64,000 nt of DNA from JAKPQD01 sp029572965 (GCA_035374585.1 DAOSPF010000010.1:3738-67737), one strand, 5' to 3'. Shown: positions 44,901 through 52,991, counted from the stretch's first letter. The notes: generated by a model from the letters alone, not told the origin. Numbers and translations are program-made.

Positions 44901-47900
44901 TATTGATACACAATGTAGGCCTAAACTGGAAATTTGAGCGGTATTTACGTGCTACCGGGTTTCCTGCAATATCTGTCATTTTATAAAAAACCACTTCGGC
45001 AGCAGCATGGGTGGTATTATCAATCCAAACGCCATGAGGCAAACCTCGTTGATCAATATTATCAGTAGCAGTTCCACCATTAGCAGGATTTCCGTCTTTT
45101 TGAACATCATCATAAGGCACCCAGCCAATTTGAGCTACATCTCCAGCTTTTGGATAATCCCCAACAGCAACAGCAGGCTGACGGCTATCATGAGGACTAT
45201 ATAAAGGATTAAGAATATCGCTTCGGGTCCAGGTCAAATTGTCCTGCCAACGAGGTTCGCGGTTAGTAATATGCTGAGTCCCGTCATTATCGTTAACCCC
45301 ATGATCACGAGTATAATAAATAAGCACACTACCAGAAAACCTGGTAGATACCCCGGCAGTAAAATTAGTATTTTCAGCTACAAAGCCAACAGCAGCATTA
45401 GTAAATAAGCCATTGGTGCTGGTCCCGTTAAAGGTAATCATTCGGCTGTTATTGCCAGCGCCAAAATTTTTTACAATATCATTGTCTGTAAGTGGTTCAA
45501 AAGCACGGGTATAAGGAGATTCGTCCAATACTTTACCAGGCAAAAAGTTGTTTTCATTATTCAATAAGTCAACATTAGCCACACCAGTATTGTTTCGATA
45601 ATAAAAACGATACGAGACGGTAGGATTTGTATTGAAACCAGAACGGCTAACCCTCCAGTAATGCTGTAATACCTCACCTCCTGTAAGATTAGATGTAGGC
45701 AGTGCCCCCCTTACCGGACGTACAGTAACATAACCATCATCTCCGGCAGCTAAATGAGAAACAACCATTTGTGCAGGACGAAAATATAAAGTAGTACCGC
45801 CATTAGGGGTAAAACCAACAGGGAAAGTCACAGGGGCACGGTTATTAAGCCTGTTTACCTGATTTTCAGCAAGTGTTTCTTCATAAATACGTAGCGTTAA
45901 GCCTCCATCTCCGGCATTCCCATCAGTAAATATCATAGAATTACACCCGGCAGCCAAACCAGAGTTAACAATCTTGAGATTGCTTGAATTTGCAACATCT
46001 TCAAAAAGGTTAGTTTCTAAATTCCACAAATCGTCCACTTTCAGGTTAAAATTCTTGAGATAAATCAACCCTTTGACAAATTGTAACCTTTCAATATAAA
46101 TATCACTGGTAAGGCTAACGATAGTCGGAGGAGAAACATTAAACTGAACGTTACCGAATATGGCTTTATTTGAGGTATTAATAGTTAACCCGGTTTTATC
46201 GGCAAATTGGATTTGAGCAGAACTTGGCGTTGTCGGGGTATTTGTACCCATACGGTCATAGTTGTAGATATTACCCCAGGTACGAATGGTATAATTCCCC
46301 TGATCAAGAGTACCAGACAAAACAGATATATTGCCATTGACATCCAAAAGGACAGAACCATTAGTCCTGGCAGCAGGGGCAGATAACCTAATAGCATTGC
46401 CCGTTGTTTTGTTTACTACCATTTTCCCAAATTCTAATTCGGCAGTTGCATTACCAAAGTACAATTCTTCATTGGCAGAAGTACCAGCAGTTTGATTAAA
46501 ATATGTAGTATTTGATGTTGTAGGCTGATTTGCAATAGAGTTATATGGTGCAGTACCTCCCAGAATTGGGATGTACTGAGCTCCATTTTCTAAATAAAAC
46601 GAGCCTCCTATATAAACATCATTTACATTGGTTGCACTGGTAACCGGGGTAAACCGGATAACAGGGTAACCGGCGCCTCCAGATTCGGTTCCCCAGATGC
46701 GAAAATCATTTAAGACTTTTAAAGGTTGAGCCGCAAGATCGACATCAGTAGTTCCAACATCAACCCCTTCATTTATAATGAAATCTCTTTGGGCACCTGA
46801 TGTATTTCTAAATTCAAGGTTCCAAAATGGAGCGCGTGAATTAATAGAAGGGTTACGAGCATAACTTGCTTCAATAATCACAGTACCTCCGGTAACTTTA
46901 ATATTTTCAGGATCAGAATTAATAAAAATAGTACCCTTAGCAGATGCATTATTGACTCGTAATGTCCCTCCTGACATATTGAAAATACTATTGTTATATG
47001 TCAAACAAAAAGTGTAATAATCACTTGTATAAGGAGTTCCTCCAACATTTACTTCACCACCAGTTTGGATATAACCTCCTAAATGAGCAGCACCCAAAAC
47101 CGAAGTCCTAATTTGATTCACATTAACAGTACCTCCATCGACAAGGATCAACCCGCTTTCGCGAACAGTAATACCACTTGCTACTTTTGATTCTAATAAG
47201 CCACTGGTAATTCTTATTTTTCCGTAAGGGACTATAGCATTACCAATATTCTCCAATACAGTACCCCCATCTACCCATAGTTGGGCAGCAGTAGAAATAT
47301 TGTAATTACCAGAATAAGAAAGAGAGCTAATGGTAACACCATCTCCTATACGAACGGTACCTTTAATTAAAGCCAATGCATTATCATTGGTAATTAACTG
47401 GTTAATGTTTGGATGACCTTGATTAGTATAACCCAATAAATAAAAATTAGTTGGAGCAGTAGCATCAATATTGAGAATGTAAGTATCATCTGTACCTTTA
47501 TCGATTTTGATGCGATAAAAAATTGAAGGCCCATCACAGAGTATGCTTTGATCTGCATTAGCGTTCAGACAGTTCAAATCAACAATACCATCGGTTGCCT
47601 GAGTTGTATAATACGTATCTACAATAGGGGCGGTACGATTGGTAAAAGCCAGATGTCCATGATTTTTGAGGTTGCCATATAAATCAAGCTGGTGACGGGC
47701 GTTGGCAGAACCTGTAACGATATTTCCGGCTGTATTAACAGTAATATCTTTGCGAACAATAATATTCAGATTGTTAGTAGCTGTAGCATTATTAATAGAC
47801 AATGTCCCGGACTTAACCAACAGCGAACCGTTTACAGTCAGGTTGTTGAGCAAAGTAAGGGTGTTTGTCCCCATATTTACCTCAACGTTATAGTAAGTAG

Positions 47901-49707
47901 TTGCTAAAGTAATATCACGCGAAGTTCCATAAAATTCGACAGTACCTTCACCTTGTCCGGCTGTAATAAAATTAGTAGCATTACCAGAAGGAAAATTATT
48001 TCCTGCAATACGAATTTTTCCTGAACCTTCAATATCAGTAAAACTATGTCCGGCAACATCTCTCAAATCAAGAACGCCATTAACTGTTAATTTAGCATTA
48101 ACTTTAGCCCCTGAAGATACGGTAATTGTACGTCCTGAAAGGATAACGACTTCATCATACATACTGGTTGTAGAAGTAGCAGGCGTAAACCCGTTAGGGT
48201 TATTAGGCTGAGAGCCGGAAGGATCTAGCGTCCAAACAGAAGGATCGTCCCAATCTCCACTTTTTAATGAATAAAAAATCCGCTTCCCGGAAACAGAGCC
48301 AGACCAGGTAGCATCAATAAAAGGAGACGAAACCGAAGCCATAGGGTTGACACCTGATTGGCTTAAACCGGATGGCACAATCCACGAACCCATATAGTTT
48401 ACGAACAAGTCATAAGCCGTAGCCCCGCCAGTTCGGTCATTATTATCATAAGCAAAACTAAAATTGGCCAAAACAGGGCCTGAAATACCAGTAGAAGTAG
48501 TTGTCCACTGACGGTTCAGAGGATTAGAGCCCGGAATACCCGGAACAACCTGCGAATTAGCCGTAGCAACTGTGATAGTCGAATTAGGGGCAACTGTTCC
48601 TGATAAACTATTTAAGCTGACAGGGACATACCTTGTACCCATTCCTATGGGAAATATTGAAACTAATTCATCTACGGTAGAGCCACGTTTGATAAAGCGC
48701 CCGAGTCCTGACTGGTTGACAAAGCTCGTGAGGCTGCCCCCGGTAACTTTACCACCTACGATAAGGTTATAATTGCCCAAATTAAGGATACCGTTGGTAA
48801 GAATAAGGCCGCCATTAAGTGTAGTATGGTTAGCTAAGGCCTTGGTTGCTCCTCCTCCAATTTCGAGTATCCCATAATTATAAGTTGCTATAGTTTGGTC
48901 AGCAGCACTTTGATAAGCAACGCGACTTGTAGCATCAAGCGTTACAGTAGAAAAATTGGTTGGAAAAATTACAGCAGTAGCATTTGTAGTACGGCCTAAA
49001 GTAAGCGCAGTACCAGCTCCCAAAGTAAACGAGCCTCCAGCAGCAGCCCTGCTAATTTGATAAATATCCGAAGCTAAAGTAGCTGTACCCGAAACGTTGA
49101 GATTGCCGGATATAGTAATATTGTTAGCTATCGTTTTAACGCCAGAGCCCGAAACGGTAAGATTATTATAGGAATATACTGAAACTGTTTGATCCGACAA
49201 TCCACTATAATTTACAGTACCAGAAGTAGTCGAATAAGATGCAGGAGTAAATGCCCCTTCTATATAAATAGTCCCATTTCCATTTACTGTTATACCAGTA
49301 CCAATATTACCAGCTACGTACAAGATTCCTGCAACAGAAATAGTGCCAGTTCCGGAAATTGAACCATCAACATATAAAGTTTGACCATTACTTATGGTAA
49401 TTGTATTATTACTATTAAAAATTACATTATTTACATGATATGCAGGCGTAACATTAAGCGTTACATTATTTTGAATATAAATACTAGGCAAACTGTTGTC
49501 AACACCCGGATAATTTGCAGTATTGTTCCAGGCTGTGTTTGCTGCATTCCTTATTTGCCAAACATTTGCACCATTCCAATTTCCATTGTTTCTTGTTCGA
49601 TAATCTCCTGCAGACTGAGAAACAGCATCAAAAGCACTAAAGAAAAATGCAATAAATAAGAATAAAATAACACGAAAAGCTTTACCTTTTGAGTTTACTC
49701 TATACAT
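38953..49707 (-). CDS. giant secreted adhesin-like protein
   Basis: I start this at ATG 49707 (MYRVNSKGKAFRVILFLF), which gives a signal peptide ending 'FSAFDAVSQ' and about 3,584 residues. Residues 30 to about 2,750 are short-strand beta-helix segments, punctuated by domains opening with 'SGDWDDPSVWTLDPSG' or 'SSGNWQTATVWSPN' and closing with 'NFGTYSVFTLASVA'-like ends. The last 800 or so residues are PKD/Ig-like repeats ('AICVNALP'-type joints, e.g. 'IKVNALPNATISSSNTAVCE', 'SITVNPTPTVSIPATYSGCS'). It ends 'VYVTPTTNGMTHD' without a recognisable type-A or type-B sorting domain. A 10-N gap interrupts it near residue 2,994. A surface adhesin or matrix role is inferred from architecture. Confidence 0.8.
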   Translation of the reverse strand: MYRVNSKGKAFRVILFLFIAFFFSAFDAVSQSAGDYRTRNNGNWNGANVWQIRNAANTAWNNTANYPGVDNSLPSIYIQNNVTLNVTPAYHVNNVIFNSNNTITISNGQTLYVDGSISGTGTISVAGILYVAGNIGTGITVNGNGTIYIEGAFTPASYSTTSGTVNYSGLSDQTVSVYSYNNLTVSGSGVKTIANNITISGNLNVSGTATLASDIYQISRAAAGGSFTLGAGTALTLGRTTNATAVIFPTNFSTVTLDATSRVAYQSAADQTIATYNYGILEIGGGATKALANHTTLNGGLILTNGILNLGNYNLIVGGKVTGGSLTSFVNQSGLGRFIKRGSTVDELVSIFPIGMGTRYVPVSLNSLSGTVAPNSTITVATANSQVVPGIPGSNPLNRQWTTTSTGISGPVLANFSFAYDNNDRTGGATAYDLFVNYMGSWIVPSGLSQSGVNPMASVSSPFIDATWSGSVSGKRIFYSLKSGDWDDPSVWTLDPSGSQPNNPNGFTPATSTTSMYDEVVILSGRTITVSSGAKVNAKLTVNGVLDLRDVAGHSFTDIEGSGKIRIAGNNFPSGNATNFITAGQGEGTVEFYGTSRDITLATTYYNVEVNMGTNTLTLLNNLTVNGSLLVKSGTLSINNATATNNLNIIVRKDITVNTAGNIVTGSANARHQLDLYGNLKNHGHLAFTNRTAPIVDTYYTTQATDGIVDLNCLNANADQSILCDGPSIFYRIKIDKGTDDTYILNIDATAPTNFYLLGYTNQGHPNINQLITNDNALALIKGTVRIGDGVTISSLSYSGNYNISTAAQLWVDGGTVLENIGNAIVPYGKIRITSGLLESKVASGITVRESGLILVDGGTVNVNQIRTSVLGAAHLGGYIQTGGEVNVGGTPYTSDYYTFCLTYNNSIFNMSGGTLRVNNASAKGTIFINSDPENIKVTGGTVIIEASYARNPSINSRAPFWNLEFRNTSGAQRDFIINEGVDVGTTDVDLAAQPLKVLNDFRIWGTESGGAGYPVIRFTPVTSATNVNDVYIGGSFYLENGAQYIPILGGTAPYNSIANQPTTSNTTYFNQTAGTSANEELYFGNATAELEFGKMVVNKTTGNAIRLSAPAARTNGSVLLDVNGNISVLSGTLDQGNYTIRTWGNIYNYDRMGTNTPTTPSSAQIQFADKTGLTINTSNKAIFGNVQFNVSPPTIVSLTSDIYIERLQFVKGLIYLKNFNLKVDDLWNLETNLFEDVANSSNLKIVNSGLAAGCNSMIFTDGNAGDGGLTLRIYEETLAENQVNRLNNRAPVTFPVGFTPNGGTTLYFRPAQMVVSHLAAGDDGYVTVRPVRGALPTSNLTGGEVLQHYWRVSRSGFNTNPTVSYRFYYRNNTGVANVDLLNNENNFLPGKVLDESPYTRAFEPLTDNDIVKNFGAGNNSRMITFNGTSTNGLFTNAAVGFVAENTNFTAGVSTRFSGSVLIYYTRDHGVNDNDGTQHITNREPRWQDNLTWTRSDILNPLYSPHDSRQPAVAVGDYPKAGDVAQIGWVPYDDVQKDGNPANGGTATDNIDQRGLPHGVWIDNTTHAAAEVVFYKMTDIAGNPVARKYRSNFQFRPTLCINNYNGQLSAKNVRGEGMFWNRDNSDPSYYLMDIGDFAREDSSYVLYENFETPFTYQNTAPLFPNVMISNDGWGNNNHDITFARDINTTGDFEILGDINLVLSSGATGNINIGRTLKFFESAGVQGNRSYGGAEIAYQNSGNERTITVGRGISMKNTSAIINVRNPNGGIALEHTLKVNGDIYIDEKPYADETPAVPNGLQLGNAGSLAHINLYMTGGENATYTITNPTAGNVTNLYRLIIDKGSSIASTVQFNCNFNLNGPTSGAGVAKALELKNGLFIMNNAATNINLTTGYDYFSIPSTAGLEIRQGTANANGNSGIELDGLLRIAGGTLNMAGGNNPIEYSSSGNSVLQISSGSLTVGAQIRRSPTSNIGTLDYTQSGGTVIVGENSATVNNRGVFEILNPGSSFNMSGGDLYICRQQSNPTIASFYFDPDVNNISTAANIHIGHPSLTPASQTISIYAGDELPKLHVFGFNSPTARLDVVPATITNLLQVDAGATFNANGKDMYLMGDMNVAGTFVPNGNTVYFDGSLTQTITGNGTPLNFYNLTKTASNNLALTANNTPLTILNNLAIQTGTLTDNGNTISVKGDCYNDGTHVYGGLGNGIVMNGVQPQTLTGNGTFGKLTINNSHGVNVPVANQFKITNALRMQAGIFNIGKNLLDLGLNCTIEQASPFSDINMIETNISFTDNGVRKVFPATASPITFVYPVGCDGKYTPVTLNITANGNSTGSITVKPANEIHPSIIEDTETGVAIVDADNALQYYWTMKTSGISAFSGTAKMKYLPSDIKFTAPYSINDYIPASLQNDGVGNWVKGDWAEVDQINNELSFSFANVGDAELNADFTAGAVDATKNGAIPDNVMNYETLSSGNWQTATVWSPNVTNGPSGAITKINAGHTITISVNGIKEYATNIYGRLNLGVTTGHRHGIIGGTGTMYLEQGSISAGVYDEFFSTAGGTIEFGGADNYDFLGNILSVNHLVLSGSGDKRFPNNNLEILGDFTINGTALLYAVTYDNRKIYLHKDLIRISGNFEAGANSYMVFNGSIPQNITGSFTGTNAFKGLEIANINGLTLNNDVEINGTLKLTAGLINTGSNNIRINYSGTVSPAKGLSNSFVNGTLTKVMINGGSFTFPIGNNNGNLGAMALLAVNGPSGYRDWSASYTYDNAHTAGYDTSSRLSPVVKVSGNEYWSVFAPSTSSSGKVRLYLDGSSDIAGAISNINNLRIVGWNSGSSRWEVVGAGSIITGSATSGYITTKNAVNFGTYSVFTLASVANISNCTATITSSDAIVCQNATANVVVALSGTGPWVLRYSLNGVTQPDANVTSSPYTINVPTATANTYTYVLQSVSQGGLPGTLVGNIDAVIKVNALPNATISSSNTAVCEGAAITFTANAXXXXVQNGSSNVFNTNALTLNPSSVDVVVTNNNCSRLSSALSITVNPLPDDAGIINGSTAVCTNTLNEPYSVAAIANATSYNWTYSGSGVTINNSTTASPNINFSASATSGTLTVRGVNACGNGITSSQSIVVSNTPAPATTGSVSGPASVCRGGNYTFTVASTTNATGYIWEFSGTGATVHGTATPVNAYLTSAAPGVDGTISIDFSATATSGTLTVRATNGCSTPAPASSYSITVNPTPTVSIPATYSGCSGTNIALLATVAGGTSPYTHQWTEAAAYGGTFSAATSASTNYNNNTGGTYTLNYVVTDNNTCQASGSTSVTISQAPVAEAGDNIPSCSGNGSISMTGATASGNYSAITWSGAGGTWTQHISNPALAIFQPSATSGTSTVTLTLTGAGGCTNATDTRTLTWSATPAIPSTVSQSFCSGATVADLTGTVDTGCTIDWYSSATGGTPLAAGTALTTGTYYAEARNTATNCISSGRTITSVTVNNAPVIIMGGVLSVCGTNDLNVTGVNITNYSALNWSVVSGGGAIINGANTIVPVYRAASNTAASVTLQLQITALPGCTNPANQTKAINVYVTPTTNGMTHD
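40720..40729. other. assembly gap (10 N) inside the giant gene
   Basis: Ten N interrupt a PKD-like repeat between 'AITFTANA' and 'VQNGSSNVFNTNAL'. Comparable repeats normally have a further dozen or more residues there, so the true gap is probably longer and repeats may be collapsed. Confidence 0.9.
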
Positions 49708-50091
49708 GTAAAACTTTAAGCCGGATAAGTTATTAATATTTTCCAATTTGAATTTGATTAAAGTCATGGTTTTCAGGTGACAAATATCACCTTTTTGTAC
49801 GAAATAAAATACAGTCTGGTTTAAAATTTTTGATGTTAGATAAAATAAATTACACGAACGCTTGTTTTTCTTAGACAAAAAAAGTAAATTATTTTTGAAA
49901 AAACATGAAAAACCATACTAATATTACTTTTTGTCATTTTGACAAAACTTAAAAGATTCATTTTCAAAAAAAATGAAAATATAAGAAATATAAACATTTC
50001 TATTTTTTATGGTTCTTATCTAACAAATGTAAAATTAGCCTCGCCTACCTCCTGCCTGAGGCCATAGCCATCAAGACAGGAAATGTATCAG

Positions 50092-50318
50092 TATTCAAGC
50101 CCAGTAAGGGCTTCATATTGGTAGAAAATACGTTTTAAAATAAACCGCACCAAGCACTTAACGAATGATGCGTGGTGCATAAAAATAAAAGCTGATTAAA
50201 TGAGAGTCTTCTATTGTGCGCCCAAAAAAGGAATGCTCATTTTCTATCATACTTCTGGCGCACTTTATTTGAGCATTCTTGAATTCTACCAATATATAGC
50301 CCTTACAGGGCTTAAATA
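50092..50318. repeat. nested inverted-repeat element upstream of tmRNA
   Basis: Arms TATTCAAGCCCAGTAAGGGC (from 50092) and GCCCTTACAGGGCTTAAATA (to 50318), each continued by an ATATTGGTAGAA match, enclose about 155 bases. Inside, GTGCGCC (50216-50222), GAATGCTCA (50231-50239), GGCGCAC (50257-50263) and TGAGCATTC (50270-50278) occur in interleaved order, and GCACCA/TGGTGC form a small hairpin near 50148-50180. The rest of the 49708-50430 spacer holds no gene. Confidence 0.5.
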
Positions 50319-50430
50319 CAATGTATTATTTTTAAGTACACCTTAGCTTGACGGCGATGCGACAGAGGCGGAAGAAGCTACAGATTCTAATTAAGAATAC
50401 ATGCAAAATAATTTGGCAAAAATTTTTAAC

Positions 50431-50461
50431 TTGCCATACCGAAGTAATAATCGTATCTTTG
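50431..50461 (+). promoter_or_regulatory. tmRNA promoter
   Basis: TTG (50431-50433), a 20-base spacer and TATCTTTG (50454-50461) match the Bacteroidota consensus. The mature tmRNA 5' end is 22 bases downstream, allowing a short leader removed by RNase P. Confidence 0.7.
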
Positions 50462-50482
50462 CAGAAGAATACATGTCAGCAT

Positions 50483-50871
50483 GGGGCTGACCGGTTTTGA
50501 CAGCAATGGAAATGGACATGTAAGCATGCAGGCTCACGCAACAACAGCTTTTACAGAGGTTGCAAAATATAGAAGGCGAAAATAATTTTGCTCTTGCTGC
50601 TTAATCGAATTATAGTAGATTAGCTTTATCCCGGCCCAGGTGCCGCGGACAAGACGTCGCTCGGGGAGCAAGCCCATCGGTCCCTGGTCAAGCGGCGCTC
50701 GTGAGAATGGGATAGTTGGTATTAAGCTCCGGGGTACCAATGAAACAAAGGAGATAAGGGCTGGTTAGGCTGTCTGTTGCCGGACCAACTTCGAAAACCA
50801 AGAACCGACTAAGCATGTAGAAAGCATCTCTGTTTATTGTTTGGACGCGGGTTCGACTCCCGCCAGCTCCA
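50483..50871 (+). ncRNA. ssrA: transfer-messenger RNA
   Basis: The 5' end GGGGCTGACCGGTTTTGACA and the 3' end with T-arm GGGTTCGACTCCCGCC and acceptor CAGCTCC form the tRNA-like domain, GGGGCTG pairing with CAGCTCC. The tag frame GGC GAA AAT AAT TTT GCT CTT GCT GCT TAA (50575-50604) encodes GENNFALAA, a typical Bacteroidota degradation tag. The acceptor CCA is not encoded. tmRNA with SmpB rescues stalled ribosomes and marks nascent chains for proteolysis. A clpP-like gene lies immediately downstream. Confidence 0.95.
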
Positions 50872-50878
50872 CAAAAAG

Positions 50879-50907
50879 CCTCTCCCCTATCCTATCCAAA
50901 GGAGAGG
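50879..50907 (+). terminator. hairpin after tmRNA
   Basis: CCTCTCC (50879-50885) and GGAGAGG (50901-50907) form a 7-base stem just past the tmRNA 3' end. A run of A precedes it but no strong U-tract follows. Confidence 0.5.
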
Positions 50908-50924
50908 GCCATTATAGCAAATTC

Positions 50925-50955
50925 TTGTTATTTACGGTTCATTCGATTACATTTG
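50925..50955 (+). promoter_or_regulatory. promoter of the ClpP-like gene
   Basis: TTG (50925-50927), a 20-base spacer and TACATTTG (50948-50955) fit the Bacteroidota consensus, 66 bases before the start codon. Confidence 0.6.
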
Positions 50956-51021
50956 TTTTTGTATATAACTTAAACAAAAAGTATCCATAAAAGAACTATG
51001 TAAATGTAAAATTTTAATAAT

Positions 51022-51621
51022 ATGAGAAGAATAATTATGGACGATGAGCCCGAAATGGAACCTCAATCAAAGAAATCAGCATCGATGAAAATTATTGATT
51101 TGAAATTTCTCGAACAAAGAAAAATCTTTCTGTGGGGCGTTGTAGATGACGACTCTGCTCAAGATATCGTGAGCAAACTATTATATTTGGAGTCGGTAAA
51201 ACCTGGTGAAAAAATAACCTTTTTCATCAATAGCCCGGGAGGCATGGTAACATCAGGTTTCTCTATTCTGGATACCATGAACCTTATATCTTCGCCGGTG
51301 TCAACTGTTTGCATGGGACTTGCTGCTTCTATGGGATCTATATTACTTTCGGCCGGTGAAAAGGGTGAACGATATATATTTCCATTAGGCGAAGTGATGA
51401 TACACCAACCAAGCGTAGGTTTGTTGCAAGGTACAGCTGCCGATATAGAAATACAAACCAGGCAACTGCTCAAAACCAAAGAGATTGGGGCTGAGATTTT
51501 GGCTAAGAATTGCAACCAGTCTGTAAAACAGATATACAAAGACTTTGACCGCGACTATTGGATGAATGCCCAGGAATCTATCAATTACGGGATTGTGGAC
51601 AAGATTTATGAGATGAAATAA
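51022..51621 (+). CDS. ClpP-family serine protease
   Basis: This 199-residue protein is a ClpP fold with the catalytic triad visible: S103 in 'GLAASMGSILLSAGEKGE', H128 in 'VMIHQPSVGLLQGTAADIEI', and D178 in 'DFDRDYWMNA'. The oxyanion-loop 'FINSPGGMVTSGFSILDTMN' is standard. The N-terminus (residues 1-25: 'MDDEPEMEPQSKKS') is acidic and unlike the usual axial-loop sequence. No clpX, tig or second clpP is adjacent, so this may be an additional ClpP paralogue rather than the one co-transcribed with clpX. Its own promoter and terminator make it a single-gene unit beside tmRNA, whose tagged products are Clp substrates. Confidence 0.85.
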   Translation: MRRIIMDDEPEMEPQSKKSASMKIIDLKFLEQRKIFLWGVVDDDSAQDIVSKLLYLESVKPGEKITFFINSPGGMVTSGFSILDTMNLISSPVSTVCMGLAASMGSILLSAGEKGERYIFPLGEVMIHQPSVGLLQGTAADIEIQTRQLLKTKEIGAEILAKNCNQSVKQIYKDFDRDYWMNAQESINYGIVDKIYEMK

Positions 51622-51628
51622 ACTTGTA

Positions 51629-51653
51629 AAATAACCATTTGTGGTTATTTTTT
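51629..51653 (+). terminator. terminator after the ClpP-like gene
   Basis: AATAACCA (51630-51637) and TGGTTATT (51642-51649) form a stem with a 4-base loop followed by TTTT. An outer AAACTTG/CAAGTTT pairing extends it. Confidence 0.8.
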
Positions 51654-51727
51654 CAAGTTTGGGGTTTGTGGTATTCTATGATTTTCATATTTTTATAGCA
51701 TATTACAAACCCCAAACTTTTACACAA

Positions 51728-52426
51728 ATGTTCACCTGGAAAACTAAAGGCGGCTATAGGATAGTACAATTAATTGGCGGCAGAAGCAATGTTTTTCTTG
51801 TATTTTACGGCACCAAAAAAATAATGGTTGATACCAGCACGAAGTGGAACTGGAATAAACTTGACAAACGCTTGAGATTATACGCTATAAATGAAATAGA
51901 CTATCTGGTTTTAACCCATTCGCATTACGACCATGCTGAAAATGCCCGTCGAATCCGTGAAAAATATCATGCTACAGTTATCGTGCATAAAAAAGAGTCT
52001 CACTTTTTGCTGGGTAAAGAAAACATTGTCCCTGCCGGAACAAACTTTTTTACCCGTTTTTTAGCATCATTTTTTGGGAAATGGTTCTTTTCATTACGAA
52101 AAGTAACCTGTCCTGTGGATATTGTAGTTGATTCAACATTTAGCTTTCACGATTTTGGGTTCAAAGCTTATCTCATTCACACTCCAGGTCATTCTGAAGG
52201 CTCTATGAGCCTTATTGTTGATGATGAAGTGGCAATAGTAGGTGATGCAATGTTTGGTGTATTCCGATGGACGGTTTTCCCGCCTTTTGCCAACAATCCC
52301 CGACAATTAGTAGATAGTTGGGCCCCATTGCTTAATACCAATTGCCAGGTCTTTCTTCCATCGCATGGTAATGCAAACACCCGGGATATGGTGCTGAAAG
52401 ATTATGAAAAAAGAAAAATAGCTTAG
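51728..52426 (+). CDS. metallo-beta-lactamase-fold hydrolase
   Basis: I start this at ATG 51728 (MFTWKTKGGYRIVQLIGG), giving 232 residues; an upstream in-frame start at 51641 would begin inside the previous terminator. The metal-binding motifs are complete: 'LTHSHYDHAENARRI' (HxHxDH), 'HTPGHSEGSMSLI', 'VGDAMFG' and 'FLPSHGNAN'. These proteins are zinc hydrolases with many substrates (thioesters, lactones, phosphodiesters); the substrate here is undetermined. No signal peptide. It is followed 114 bases later by the OsmC gene, with no known functional link. Confidence 0.85.
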   Translation: MFTWKTKGGYRIVQLIGGRSNVFLVFYGTKKIMVDTSTKWNWNKLDKRLRLYAINEIDYLVLTHSHYDHAENARRIREKYHATVIVHKKESHFLLGKENIVPAGTNFFTRFLASFFGKWFFSLRKVTCPVDIVVDSTFSFHDFGFKAYLIHTPGHSEGSMSLIVDDEVAIVGDAMFGVFRWTVFPPFANNPRQLVDSWAPLLNTNCQVFLPSHGNANTRDMVLKDYEKRKIA

Positions 52427-52540
52427 CTTTCTTATCCATAACCTAATCACTGTTTTACGGTATTCAATTTGCCATTTATGCGGTATTCCAAGGTTAAAGC
52501 AATCTTCATAACATTGCATAAACCATTAATAATTAAAGCT

Positions 52541-52975
52541 ATGGCAGATTTAGTATTTAGTGTAGAAGGAAAAGCAGAATCGCAAACACGCATTACTGCA
52601 AAGGCAAGACAATTCAGTATTGTTGTTGACGAACCTCCAACCCTCGGGGGGCAGGATTTAGGGGCAAACCCGGTAGAATATCTGCTGGCCAGTTATGCCG
52701 GATGTGTCAACGTTATGGCCTATCTTATAGCTGCAGAGTTGAACATCAAACTTGATAAACTGACCATTAAGGTTGACGGCAACATCAACCCCAATCGTTT
52801 GTTTGGAAAATCGTTTAGCGAAAGGGCTGGTTTTAAGCAAATCAACCTGACTTTAGAACCCAAAACAGATGCATCTCCAGAGCTGATAAGCAAATGGATA
52901 AAAGAAATTGAGAACCGGTGCCCTGTTAATGATAACCTTTCGAACCCAACCCCTGTTTCAATAAAGTTATCGTAA
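52541..52975 (+). CDS. OsmC-family protein
   Basis: I start this 144-residue protein at ATG 52541 (MADLVFSVEG). The OsmC/Ohr fold is shown by 'LGGQDLGANPVEYLLASYAG', the peroxidatic cysteine in 'SYAGCVNVMAYLIAAELN' and the second cysteine in 'IENRCPVNDNLSN'. OsmC proteins are small thiol peroxidases that reduce organic hydroperoxides; some members have other roles. Both cysteines are kept, so peroxidase activity is plausible. An upstream in-frame ATG at 52469 adds 24 residues without family similarity. A MITE-like element follows its stop. Confidence 0.87.
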   Translation: MADLVFSVEGKAESQTRITAKARQFSIVVDEPPTLGGQDLGANPVEYLLASYAGCVNVMAYLIAAELNIKLDKLTIKVDGNINPNRLFGKSFSERAGFKQINLTLEPKTDASPELISKWIKEIENRCPVNDNLSNPTPVSIKLS

Positions 52976-52991
52976 TTTTAAAGCTTATATT

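Noticed and set aside
38953..49878. Start of the giant gene at 49878
   Set aside because: The extra 57 residues precede a clear signal peptide that begins at the methionine encoded at 49707.
50534..50740. 68-codon minus-strand frame
   Set aside because: It lies entirely within the tmRNA gene and has no protein-like features.
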